Positions 7,777-17,502 of a stretch of 39,450 nt of DNA are shown here, piece by piece; within the stretch, counting starts at the first letter, position 1; every line of letters begins with the position of its first letter. A program made the translations under genes and the position numbers. A model generated the notes under the pieces. It had not been told where the DNA came from and searched no databases. It saw nothing but the letters and a program-made list of their open reading frames with translations. Source of the stretch: Rhodocyclales bacterium (GTDB lineage: Bacteria > Pseudomonadota > Gammaproteobacteria > Burkholderiales > Rhodocyclaceae); NCBI GenBank assembly GCA_026399435.1, contig JAPLQX010000016.1:1-39450 (forward strand), given 5' to 3'.

Positions 7777-9054
7777 TTATTCCGGCAAGGCGATCTTGTT
7801 GTCGGTGCTGAACTGATAGTCGCGGAAGATGTGTTCCGCAGACAGCAGCCGATAGCTGCCGTCGTCGTTGCGGCAGGTGGTGTCCTTCAGGCGGTAGGTG
7901 TAGTGGCCGCAGGTCCAGCAGTCGAAGTTGCGCATGTGGGTGCACAGGCAGGTCTTATCCATCACATGGAGCTTCTTCGCGTCCGGATGGAGCGCCACTT
8001 CGCGGTTGTAGGCCTCGATATACTGGCAACTGCCGTTGGAATCGAGCAGGTAGCCGAAGGCCTCGCAGTTCGGGCGGATGCCGGCCCCGATGGCAGGGCT
8101 GTTCTTCAGCATGCGCATTGGGTAGCCGGTCGGTGAAATGGTGTTCACCTCGATGTCGCTTTCGCTGGCCTTGAAATATTCCTGCTGGACCTTCTCGGGC
8201 AGGCCGCATTCTTTCGAAACCGTGAAGCGGGTGGCAACCTGGACCGCCGCGGCACCCATTTCCATGTAGGCGACGGCGTCCGACCCGGTGAAAATGCCTC
8301 CGGCCGGAATCAGCGGAATATCGAGATGCTCGGCCTTCATCCATTCGCGGATCTCGATGACGATTCTGGCCAGATCGTACTGGGCCCAATCCATGCCGAA
8401 ACCCAGGTGGCCACCGGCGAGAGGACCTTCGATCACGACATAGTCGGGCAGGCGTCCGGTGCGTGCGCTCTTCTTCAGGAAGAGTTGCAGGGCGCGCAGG
8501 GACGAAACGATGATGCCCAGTTTGACATCGCGGAAACGCGGATGATCCTCGATCAGCGCAAACGAACCCAGATGCAGTCCCGCCGCCAGGGTGACGCCGT
8601 CGATGCCGGAATCCAGCGCCGCCTTGATACGAACGCGCAGGGTTTCCCTGGGCGCATTCATGGTCAGCTTTTCCATGCAGTTGGCGAAGATCATCCCGTC
8701 GCCGCGCTTGGCTTCCATGGTGCGGCCGACATGCAGGGCGGTCGCTTCCGCGAGCAGACCGAGGTCGAACTTGACCACGGCCTTCTCCGTATTGGCGACG
8801 TTGTACTTGTATTGCCTGAGCTTGTTCTTGACGTACTTGGTGTTGAAACGCCGGTCGGAGACCGTAGGCACCATTGCGTCGGAAATGTGGCCGATGCCGC
8901 CCAGTCGCGCCGCTTCCAGGGCGAGTTCCGCGGTCGAAATGTCGACGCCCATGCCGCCGACAACGATCGGAATCAGTTCTTTCTTGCCCAGCTGCAGGCG
9001 GAAATCATCGACGCGTTTCATCGCAAACTTTTCCATTATTTGGCAGCTCGACAT
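7777..9054 (-). CDS. Nitronate monooxygenase-family flavoprotein with Cys-rich C-terminal tail
   Basis: This is a 425-residue FMN-dependent TIM-barrel protein of the nitronate monooxygenase / 2-nitropropane dioxygenase family, which oxidises alkyl nitronates to carbonyl compounds and nitrite. The barrel shows 'PIVVGGMGVDIS' near the start, 'GPLAGGHLGF' (the GGHxG active-site motif), and the FMN phosphate site 'PAGGIFTGSDAVAYMEMGAAAVQVATRF'. Beyond the barrel is an extension of about 90 residues with five cysteines spaced C-x-C-x7-C-x2-C-x11-C, a possible metal or Fe-S site not needed for the known reaction. Starts at 9035 or 9021 are also possible; 9054 has a weak AGG upstream. The real substrate is unknown. 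It lies 61 bases downstream of recQ on the same strand. Confidence 0.8.
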   Translation of the reverse strand: MSSCQIMEKFAMKRVDDFRLQLGKKELIPIVVGGMGVDISTAELALEAARLGGIGHISDAMVPTVSDRRFNTKYVKNKLRQYKYNVANTEKAVVKFDLGLLAEATALHVGRTMEAKRGDGMIFANCMEKLTMNAPRETLRVRIKAALDSGIDGVTLAAGLHLGSFALIEDHPRFRDVKLGIIVSSLRALQLFLKKSARTGRLPDYVVIEGPLAGGHLGFGMDWAQYDLARIVIEIREWMKAEHLDIPLIPAGGIFTGSDAVAYMEMGAAAVQVATRFTVSKECGLPEKVQQEYFKASESDIEVNTISPTGYPMRMLKNSPAIGAGIRPNCEAFGYLLDSNGSCQYIEAYNREVALHPDAKKLHVMDKTCLCTHMRNFDCWTCGHYTYRLKDTTCRNDDGSYRLLSAEHIFRDYQFSTDNKIALPE

Positions 9055-9115
9055 TATCGCCTGTCGGCGGGCTGTTCTGTCGCCGCCGCGACGGAAAATT
9101 CTTGCCGTATCGGGT

Positions 9116-10942
<1,827 letters not shown>

Positions 10943-11053
10943 GGGGAAAAGCGGCGGTGAGCAGGGGTGCGCATTATGCCCGCTACGCCCGCTTGCAGGA
11001 AACCGTCCGTGCGACACTGATATCATCGGACTCTGTCCCACTGGAGCCCTATC

Positions 11054-11890
11054 ATGGCCGGCAATCCCGAAATCACCAGCATGGCGCTGTTCTGCGACTT
11101 CGAGAACGTCGCCCTCGGCGTGCGCGACGCGAAATACGCCCAGTTCGATATCAACAAGGTCCTTGAGCGACTGTTGCTGAAGGGCAGCATCGTGGTCAAG
11201 AAGGCCTACTGCGACTGGGCGCGCTACAAGGAATTCAAGGCGCCGATGCACGAAGCCTCGTTCGAGCTGATCGAGATTCCCCATTTGCGCCAGTCCGGCA
11301 AGAACTCCGCCGACATCCGCATGGTCGTCGATGCCCTCGACCTCTGCTACACCAAGTCGCATGTCGATACCTTCGTCATCATCAGCGGCGACTCGGACTT
11401 TTCGCCCCTGGTGTCCAAGCTGCGTGAGAACAACAAGCGCGTCATCGGTGTCGGCGTCAAGGCGGCCACCTCCGACCTGCTTGCCGCCAACTGCGACGAA
11501 TTCATTTTCTACGATGATCTGGTGCGGGAACTGCCCGCCAAGAAGCAGCGCAGCGAAAGGAAAGCTCCCGCCAAGGCGGCCTCCAGCGCAGCCAAGACCG
11601 CAGCGCCGAAGGGCGATGAAAAGGCCGAAGATCCCAAGCGGCAGGAAGCAATCGATCTGGTCGTGGAAACGGTCGAGGCGCTGGTTACCGAACGCGGTGA
11701 AGACGAAAAGATCTGGGGCTCCATGGTCAAGCAGACCCTGAAGCGGCGGAAGCCGGGCTTCAGCGAGTCCTACTACGGCTACCGCTCCTTCGGCGAACTG
11801 CTGGAGGACGCCAGGAAGCACAAGCTGCTGGTCCTGGAGCGCGACGAAAAGTCGGGCCAGCACATCATTCGCTTGCCGGTAGAAGATTGA
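11054..11890 (+). CDS. NYN (PIN-like) domain protein with C-terminal OST-HTH/LOTUS-like domain
   Basis: Residues of about 9-160 form a NYN (LabA/DUF88) domain, a PIN-like nuclease fold. The acidic residues expected of that site are visible in '[10 protein letters not shown]', '[14 protein letters not shown]' and '[12 protein letters not shown]'. A basic, Ala/Lys-rich linker (about 165-200) leads to a C-terminal part with '[20 protein letters not shown]' and '[13 protein letters not shown]', which resembles OST-HTH/LOTUS RNA-binding domains. Ribonuclease or RNA-processing activity is likely from the family but the target is unknown. The ATG at 11054 is the first good start. It is divergent from recQ, and the methyltransferase gene follows after 10 bases, so the two probably share one mRNA. 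Confidence 0.85.
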   Translation: MAGNPEITSMALFCDFENVALGVRDAKYAQFDINKVLERLLLKGSIVVKKAYCDWARYKEFKAPMHEASFELIEIPHLRQSGKNSADIRMVVDALDLCYTKSHVDTFVIISGDSDFSPLVSKLRENNKRVIGVGVKAATSDLLAANCDEFIFYDDLVRELPAKKQRSERKAPAKAASSAAKTAAPKGDEKAEDPKRQEAIDLVVETVEALVTERGEDEKIWGSMVKQTLKRRKPGFSESYYGYRSFGELLEDARKHKLLVLERDEKSGQHIIRLPVED

Positions 11891-11900
11891 AGTCACGGTC

Positions 11901-12719
11901 GTGAACGCTTCGGAAATCAGGCCTGAGCAGTCGGTCGCGCTGCTCCAGGAACTGCACATCCTGACCCGCGACGGCAAGCTCAATCAGGACAGCCGGCGCA
12001 AGCTCAAGCAGGTCTATCACCTCTATCAGTTCATCGAGCCGCTGCTCGGTGGAATCATGGCCGAACGCGGCGACCTGGTGCTGGTGGACCATGGCGCCGG
12101 CAAGTCCTACCTCGGCTTCATCCTCTACGACCTGTTCCTCAAGGCCAGGGACAGCGGTCACATGTACGGCATCGAGACCCGAGCCGAACTCGTCGAGCGG
12201 TCCCGCGAGCTCGCCCAGCGGCTGGGCTTCGCGCGCATGTCCTTCCTTAATCTCTCGGTCGGGGAATCGATCGACTCGGCGCAATTGCCGGACCGCGTCG
12301 ATATCGTCACCGCGTTGCATGCCTGCGATACGGCGACCGATGATGCGATCAGGTTTGCGCTGCACAAGCAGGCTCGATTCATCGTCCTCGCGCCCTGTTG
12401 CCAGGCCGAAGTCGCGTCCGTGCTGCGCCGGCACAAGAGCGAGTCGTTGGCGCAGACCGCACTGTCGGAAATCTGGCGCCACCCGATCCATACCCGCGAA
12501 TTCGGCAGCCAGATCACCAACGTCCTGCGCTGCCTGCTGCTCGAGGCACACGGCTATCAGCTCAGCGTCACCGAACTGGTGGGCTGGGAGCATTCGATAA
12601 AGAACGAACTGATCATCGCGCGCTTCACCAACGCACCGCGCGGCAACGCGCGCGAGCGCCTGGGGCAGATACTGCACGAGCTGAACCTGGACGACTTGAA
12701 AGACCGCTTTCTCTACTGA
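11901..12719 (+). CDS. SAM-dependent methyltransferase-like protein (Methyltransf_32 type)
   Basis: This is a 272-residue protein with a GTG start directly after the NYN gene. The central Rossmann-type methyltransferase motif I is '[15 protein letters not shown]', followed by '[21 protein letters not shown]' (motif II) and '[18 protein letters not shown]', a pattern seen in the Methyltransf_32 / GSTCD-like group. 'APCCQAEV' follows; the Cys-Cys pair after the core recurs in this group. The N-terminal 45 residues are helical and contain '[12 protein letters not shown]'. The substrate is unknown; RNA or protein are both possible. Pairing with a putative RNA-binding nuclease hints at an RNA role, which is inference. 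A copy of the 40-bp repeat starts 13 bases after the stop. Confidence 0.8.
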   Translation: MNASEIRPEQSVALLQELHILTRDGKLNQDSRRKLKQVYHLYQFIEPLLGGIMAERGDLVLVDHGAGKSYLGFILYDLFLKARDSGHMYGIETRAELVERSRELAQRLGFARMSFLNLSVGESIDSAQLPDRVDIVTALHACDTATDDAIRFALHKQARFIVLAPCCQAEVASVLRRHKSESLAQTALSEIWRHPIHTREFGSQITNVLRCLLLEAHGYQLSVTELVGWEHSIKNELIIARFTNAPRGNARERLGQILHELNLDDLKDRFLY

Positions 12720-12732
12720 TGACGGGCCGGGT

Positions 12733-12772
12733 GAAAGTTATGCGAAGCGGTATCCCCGGGGACGGCGCTGGC
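12733..12772 (+). repeat. 40-bp dispersed repeat, copy 2, intergenic
   Basis: These bases are identical over 40 positions to 2642-2681 inside lapB and in the same orientation on the window's plus strand. Here the element lies outside genes, 13 bases after the methyltransferase stop and in the 250-base gap before lysR. The rest of this gap holds no gene I can recognise, only the LysR dyad noted separately. Confidence 0.9.
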
Positions 12773-12911
12773 GATACGGCGATTGAGGCCTGGTCCAGCC
12801 GCGGCGGCGGTCAGGACCATGCCGCTTACGGTATCCTCTCTCTGTTTTCGGGGTACGGAAACGGCCTTTCAGGGAGCGAAACCCCGGCCTGAGATCCGTG
12901 GTTCATTGCAG

Positions 12912-12931
12912 TTGCATCGCGGTGCCTGCAA
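12912..12931. promoter_or_regulatory. Possible LysR-type operator upstream of lysR
   Basis: An inverted repeat TTGCA-N10-TGCAA lies 38 bases before the lysR start. LysR-type regulators bind dyads of the general form T-N11-A and often repress their own gene, so position and shape fit an autoregulatory site. No footprint or second convincing copy supports it. Confidence 0.35.
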
Positions 12932-12969
12932 GTCTCGAACACACAGCCAATCTCGACACAGGAGTCAAA

Positions 12970-13881
12970 ATGCGACTGGATCCGCGCCGATTGCTTGACC
13001 TGCTCGCCGTTGCCCGCCACGGTTCCTTCAGTGGCGCCGCCGAGGCGACTCGCGTATCGCAACCGGCCTTGTCGCAAAGTATTGCCGTTCTGGAGCACGG
13101 CTTGGGCGTGCGTGTGCTCGACCGCGATCGCCACGGCGCACGGCTTACCGAGTTCGGCAAGACGCTGGCTTTTCACGCGCAGGCGCTGGAGTCGCTGCTC
13201 GATCGCGCCAAGGTGGATACCCGCCTGCGTTCGCTGGGCCTGGAAGGCTTGCTTGCCCTGGGGATCACACCGATTACAGCCGTCGGCCTGGTTCCCCTTG
13301 CATTGGAAGTGCTGCTGCGCGAAACGCCGGATGTTTCGGTATCGGTGGTGGAAGACCTCGATGACCGGATCCTGTCGATGCTCCGGTCGAGGGAACTCGA
13401 CCTGGTCATCAGTCGATTGGGCGTGGGCCCCGACTATCCGGACGTTGAAACCGAACCGCTGCTGCTGGCCGACTGGTCGCTGATCCTGCGCGCGGAGCAT
13501 CCGTTGGCCAGCCTGTCGTCGGTGTCGTTGAAAGACCTGGACGGCGTCAAATGGGTACTGCCGGCAGGCGGTAGCGCATTCAGAAGGCAACTGGAGAACA
13601 TGTTTGCCACGGCAGGCATCGGTTGGCCGACGCGCGCGATCAACACCAACTCGATTCTCGCCATCAAGGCGATTGTCATGAGTTCCGATTGCGTGACCAT
13701 CATGTCGCCGCGGCTGGTCGAGGTCGAGCGCGAACTGGGGCGCATTTGCGCCGTGGAATTGACCGATGTCGGCCCGCTGCGGCCTGTCGGGCTGATGTGG
13801 CGCTCGAACGAGGAACTGTCCCCGATCGCCGCCCGCTTCGCAAAAGTCCTTCGCCTGGTGGCACAAGGAAGCTCTGCCTGA
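12970..13881 (+). CDS. LysR-family transcriptional regulator
   Basis: This 303-residue regulator has an N-terminal winged helix-turn-helix (residues of about 5-64, with 'FSGAAEATRVSQPALSQSIAVLEHGLGVRVLDR') and a LysR substrate-binding domain from about 90 onward. The start at 12970 is preferred over an upstream GTG (12898) because an AGGAG box lies six bases before it and the helix-turn-helix then begins at the usual distance. The gene converges on the minus-strand GST/TRAP operon with only 21 bases between stops, so it is not in the classic divergent arrangement. It may still control that operon, with an operon intermediate or substrate as the effector. That link is inference. Confidence 0.9.
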   Translation: MRLDPRRLLDLLAVARHGSFSGAAEATRVSQPALSQSIAVLEHGLGVRVLDRDRHGARLTEFGKTLAFHAQALESLLDRAKVDTRLRSLGLEGLLALGITPITAVGLVPLALEVLLRETPDVSVSVVEDLDDRILSMLRSRELDLVISRLGVGPDYPDVETEPLLLADWSLILRAEHPLASLSSVSLKDLDGVKWVLPAGGSAFRRQLENMFATAGIGWPTRAINTNSILAIKAIVMSSDCVTIMSPRLVEVERELGRICAVELTDVGPLRPVGLMWRSNEELSPIAARFAKVLRLVAQGSSA

Positions 13882-13902
13882 AGGTTTTTCCGGGAACAAG
13901 CC

Positions 13903-14532
13903 TCAGCCCGTCGCCTCGCGTCGGATTGCCCGCTGTGCGGCGGGTCGCGCCATGGTCCTGTCGTGATGACGGCAGAGGTGCGGAAACCGCGTGGCGTCGA
14001 TGCCCGACTCGGGACAGCGCCCCCAGGCCCACGCCAGGTAAGTGTCTGCGATAGACCACGCCTGACCCAGCATCCAGGGCTGGCGCGACAACCGCTCTTC
14101 CGCAACGCTCAACTGCCCGATCATCTCTTCGCGTGCCAGTTCGCGGACGCGGTCGGCGCTGCCCGGCAGGTCGCAGAATCGTTGCGGCAGCCGCAGGCGG
14201 GTCACCAAGGGGTGCAGTCCGGATGCGCACCAGCTCAACAGCGACAGTGCTTCCGCTTCCTGCCACGGATCGGCTGCCGGCAGCAAACCCGCCTCGGGAT
14301 GACGCCGCGCCAGGAATGTCAGGATGGCGACGTTTTCGGTGAGCACCCGATTGTCGACCAGCAAGGCCGGAACCTTGCCTTTCGGATTGACGGCGCGGAA
14401 TTCCGGCCTCCGTTGCTCGCCATTCGCCAACAACACGCGCTGGACCGTGTAGTCGACTCCCGTCTCTTCAAGCGCAACCAAGGTTACCCGTGAACAGGAA
14501 CCGGGGGAGAAGAACAGCACGACAGAAGCCAT
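13903..14532 (-). CDS. Glutathione S-transferase family protein
   Basis: This 209-residue protein has the GST fold. The thioredoxin-like N-terminal domain starts 'VVLFFSPGSCSRVTLVALEE', where a Ser/Cys pair stands at the catalytic position as in beta-class bacterial GSTs. 'NPKGKVPALLVDNRVLTENVAIL' supplies the cis-proline and the Glu/Asn glutathione contacts. The C-terminal helical domain carries 'SIADTYLAWAWG'. It lies 80 bases downstream of dctM on the same strand and may be the last gene of the TRAP-CoA operon, possibly as an isomerase or detoxifying enzyme for an electrophilic intermediate. The substrate is unknown. Confidence 0.85.
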   Translation of the reverse strand: MASVVLFFSPGSCSRVTLVALEETGVDYTVQRVLLANGEQRRPEFRAVNPKGKVPALLVDNRVLTENVAILTFLARRHPEAGLLPAADPWQEAEALSLLSWCASGLHPLVTRLRLPQRFCDLPGSADRVRELAREEMIGQLSVAEERLSRQPWMLGQAWSIADTYLAWAWGRCPESGIDATRFPHLCRHHDRTMARPAAQRAIRREATG

Positions 14533-14612
14533 GGGGCGTCGCTATGGAGGCGCTTCAAGTTCCGCCGGAAGCGCTGCCTGCACCGCGCGCCATGATGCAG
14601 TCCTGGCAGGGC

Positions 14613-15920
14613 CTATTTGCCATACAGCACGCGCGGCAGGTACAGCGCAATGTCCGGGAAGGCAAGCAGCAGCAGGATCAGGACCAGTGGCGAGACCAGG
14701 AATGGCAGCGTGCCCTTGTAGATGGAGAGGATGGGAATGTCAGGCACCTGGGCCTGAATGACGAAGAGATTCATTCCGACGGGCGGATGAATCAGCCCCA
14801 TCTCGACCACGACCACGACCAGCACGCCGAACCAGACAGGGTCGTACCCGCTGGCGACGACCACCGGCAGAAATACCGGTACCGTGATCAGGACCAGGCC
14901 GATGCCTTCGAGGAAGCATCCCAATACGATGTAGGTAATGATCAGCGTAACCATGAGCCAGAGCGGGGACATGCCCATGGTCTTGATCCAGCCGATCAAT
15001 GCTTCGGGTAACTGTGCCTGCACCACGAAATAGGAGAAGATCATCGCGCAGACGATGATCATGAAGAGCATGCACGAGGTTTTCACCGTCTCGGAGAAGC
15101 ATTTCGTAAGGGCATTCAGGTCGATCTTTCGTCCCATGACTCCTATGACCAGGGCCATGAACGCCCCGACGGCCGCGGCTTCGGTGGGGCTGAACAGGCC
15201 TGCGTAGATGCCTCCCACAGAAACGCCGAAGAGCAGAACGAACTCCCACATGCCCAACAGGTTGCGCACGCGCTGCGGCCAGGATTCCTTGGCACCATGC
15301 GGTGCCCACGACGGAAATATCTTCACCATCACCGCGGCCGCTGCGATATACAAGCCCGTGAGCACGAGCCCGGGCAGCAATCCGGCAGCAAAGAGCCGTG
15401 GTACGGACTGCTGCGCGATGACTGCGTAGATGACGAAGATCAGGGACGGCGGAATCAGGATTCCCAGCGTGCCGCCGGCCGCCACCGAACCGGTCGAGAG
15501 CCGGTCGTCGTAATTGTTGCGGCGCATTTCCGGTACGCAAATCCGGGTCATCGTGGCTGCCGATGCGACCGACGATCCGCATACCGCACCGAAGCCCGCA
15601 TTGGCACCGATGGTCGCGTAAGCGAGCGAGCCGCGCAGCTCGCCGAACATCGATTTCGTTCCCGCAAACAGCCGCGACGACATGCCGGATGCCGAAGCCA
15701 ATTCACCCATCAGGACGAACAGCGGGACGACGGACAGGGCATAGCCGGAGGCGATGTCGAAGGGTGCGGCACCGATGACCGTAGTGGCCTTTGCCCAGCC
15801 CTCCAGCGCCACATAACCGAGAAACCCGACGATGCCGAGACAAATCGCGACCGGAACGCGAAGAAAAATCAGCACCAGGAGCGCCAGCATACCAACGGCG
15901 CCAATCATTTGGACAGACAT
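14613..15920 (-). CDS. dctM: TRAP transporter large permease, DctM family
   Basis: This is the 12-ish-helix subunit that carries solute with Na+ or H+ in tripartite ATP-independent periplasmic transporters. The 435-residue product is hydrophobic throughout and shows family motifs: 'LRVPVAICLGIVGFLGY' at the start, 'PLFVLMGELASASGM', 'GSSVASAATMTRICVPEM', 'GGTLGILIPPSLIFVIYAVI', 'GLFSPTEAAAVGAF', and a late 'EMGLIHPPVGMNLFVIQ'. The two start candidates are adjacent ATGs; the second (15920) has better spacing from the AAGGAG box, while the first (15923) overlaps the dctQ stop by one base. It is preceded by dctQ and dctP in the same operon. Transported acid unknown. Confidence 0.94.
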   Translation of the reverse strand: MSVQMIGAVGMLALLVLIFLRVPVAICLGIVGFLGYVALEGWAKATTVIGAAPFDIASGYALSVVPLFVLMGELASASGMSSRLFAGTKSMFGELRGSLAYATIGANAGFGAVCGSSVASAATMTRICVPEMRRNNYDDRLSTGSVAAGGTLGILIPPSLIFVIYAVIAQQSVPRLFAAGLLPGLVLTGLYIAAAAVMVKIFPSWAPHGAKESWPQRVRNLLGMWEFVLLFGVSVGGIYAGLFSPTEAAAVGAFMALVIGVMGRKIDLNALTKCFSETVKTSCMLFMIIVCAMIFSYFVVQAQLPEALIGWIKTMGMSPLWLMVTLIITYIVLGCFLEGIGLVLITVPVFLPVVVASGYDPVWFGVLVVVVVEMGLIHPPVGMNLFVIQAQVPDIPILSIYKGTLPFLVSPLVLILLLLAFPDIALYLPRVLYGK

Positions 15921-15922
15921 CA

Positions 15923-16414
15923 TTACTCCTTGTCCGTCGCGGACGAAGGCTCACGCTCGAAGAGCGAGAGCAGAACCATCAGGGCGGAAACCGCGATGCC
16001 AAAGATCATCGGAATCCACAATATGTAGAGTGGCAGTCCGAGTTCCTGCTTGCGCTCGCCGAACTTGAACGCGTCATGGGCCGGATTGATCATTTGCCAG
16101 GCGAGAAATGTCAGAAAGACAAAGGTCAGAAGCTTGGCGACGATCTTCAGGCGCGCCACAGTCGCCGGCGAAGTGACCAGATCGACCACGTCGACCGCGA
16201 TGTGACTGTTGGCAAGAAATGTTGCCGGGAAACCGAGAAACACAACCAGAACCAGGGTGGTCTCGACCAGGTCGAATACACCCACGATCGGATGGCGAAA
16301 CAGATTCGCCATCAGGACGTCAACCACCGTCACGGACATCATCAAGACCAGGGCCAGTGCGGACAATGCGGAACAAATCCGCACCAGCGTTCCCGTCAAA
16401 AAGCCTTTTTGCAT
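15923..16414 (-). CDS. dctQ: TRAP transporter small permease, DctQ family
   Basis: This is the four-helix membrane subunit that pairs with DctM. The 163-residue protein has hydrophobic segments at about residues 12-33, 48-66, 85-105 and 128-148. The motif 'DLVETTLVLVVFLGFPATFLANSHIAVDVV' is typical of DctQ. A GAGGTGA box lies well placed before the ATG. It sits 65 bases after dctP, across a strong hairpin, and its stop touches dctM (TAATG), so the two permease subunits are translationally coupled. Confidence 0.92.
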   Translation of the reverse strand: MQKGFLTGTLVRICSALSALALVLMMSVTVVDVLMANLFRHPIVGVFDLVETTLVLVVFLGFPATFLANSHIAVDVVDLVTSPATVARLKIVAKLLTFVFLTFLAWQMINPAHDAFKFGERKQELGLPLYILWIPMIFGIAVSALMVLLSLFEREPSSATDKE

Positions 16415-16435
16415 TGCGATCTCACCTCATGGAAT

Positions 16436-16466
16436 CCGCGCCATCGCGCAATTGGCGATGGCGCGG
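16436..16466 (-). other. Intercistronic hairpin between dctP and dctQ
   Basis: A perfect 12-bp stem (CCGCGCCATCGC / GCGATGGCGCGG) with the loop GCAATTG fills the gap between dctP and dctQ. On the transcribed strand no T-run follows, so it is unlikely to be a full terminator. It most likely protects or ends the upstream mRNA so that the binding protein is made in excess over the permease, as seen for similar structures in other binding-protein operons. Confidence 0.65.
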
Positions 16467-16479
16467 TCAGGCTGGCTGC

Positions 16480-17502
16480 TTAGTGGGTACCGCTCTTGAG
16501 CAGCGCGTCGTAGAGTTGCCGTGCAGGTTGTCCCTTGGCTTCGAGCTTGCCGATCGTGGTGTCGATGATCGGCTTTACGGCAACCTTCATCTCGCGCTGC
16601 AGGGCGTCCGGGAAAGTGACGACCTGAACGCCCTTGCTGGTGAGGTAAGCGCGTCCTTCCACTTCGGCGTCGTCAAGTATCTTGCCGATGCGCTCTGCAT
16701 TGGCAGGGCCCGTGGTCTGGTCGATCAATGCCCGCAGATCGGCGGGAAGCTTCTCGTAACTGGCCGGATTCATGATCCAGAAGAAGCTGGCGGCGTTGAT
16801 CCCGGGTTCGTAGGAGAACTTGGCGACCGTACCGACCTGGAAGCTCTGCGCTCCCTCATGCGGGAACATCGCGCCGTCCACCGTACCCTTGCCCATGGCG
16901 TCCACGACTTCGCCCGGAGGCACCGCGACTGGCGTGCCGCCGAATGCCTTGATGGATTCCGCAAACAGTTCGCCGGCATAGCGGATGCGCAAGCCCTTGA
17001 AATCGGCCAGGGTGTTCAGCTTCGCCTTCGTCATGTGGAACTTGAGCGGTGAAGTAATTGCGAATTGCAGGAGCTTGACCCCGGTGTACTCCTGGGCGAG
17101 GTATTTTGGCGCGAGTTCCGTCATTGCCTTGGAAGCGGTCGCACTGTCCGTAACCGCAAACGGCAGGTTCGAGATTTCCGTCATCGGGAAGCGTCCCGGC
17201 GTGGCACCGGTAAGGCCTACGCCGATGTCGGCGACACCCGTGCGTACGAGGTCGAATTGCCGCGGTGTCGGACCCATCTGGCCGGAGGGGAATACCTTGA
17301 TGGTGAGTCGGCCGTTCGACTTCTTGGAAAGTTCTTCACCCCAGCGCACCAGTTCCTTGTGAAAGGAATGATTCGGCGGCAGGAAATGGGTGGCCTTCAG
17401 CTCGAAAGTCTGGGCCTGGGCACTCGCCGGCGTGCTCGCGAGCAGCGCGATGCTGCCGAGCGTGACAAGCGCGGCCGAGTAAAAAGCTTGGAAACGTTTC
17501 AT
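16480..17502 (-). CDS. dctP: TRAP transporter solute-binding protein, DctP family
   Basis: This is the periplasmic receptor of the TRAP system. The 340-residue precursor has a clear signal peptide (basic MKR start, hydrophobic core, probable cleavage after ASAQA near residue 31). The mature part shows the DctP pattern: 'FELKATHFLPPNHSFHKELVRWGEEL', 'VFPSGQMGPTPRQFDLVRTGVADIGVG', 'LKGLRIRYAGELF' with the conserved arginine that binds the ligand carboxylate, and 'VPPGEVVDAMGKGTVDGAMF'. A good AGGAGG box precedes the ATG. The start overlaps the upstream crotonase stop by four bases. The ligand is a carboxylic acid by family rule; which one cannot be told from sequence. Confidence 0.94.
   Translation of the reverse strand: MKRFQAFYSAALVTLGSIALLASTPASAQAQTFELKATHFLPPNHSFHKELVRWGEELSKKSNGRLTIKVFPSGQMGPTPRQFDLVRTGVADIGVGLTGATPGRFPMTEISNLPFAVTDSATASKAMTELAPKYLAQEYTGVKLLQFAITSPLKFHMTKAKLNTLADFKGLRIRYAGELFAESIKAFGGTPVAVPPGEVVDAMGKGTVDGAMFPHEGAQSFQVGTVAKFSYEPGINAASFFWIMNPASYEKLPADLRALIDQTTGPANAERIGKILDDAEVEGRAYLTSKGVQVVTFPDALQREMKVAVKPIIDTTIGKLEAKGQPARQLYDALLKSGTH

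Noticed and set aside
10943-11983. Open frame extending recQ upstream to about 955 residues
   Set aside because: The extension is antisense to the NYN gene, shows no domain, and RecQ has its normal start and length from 10942.
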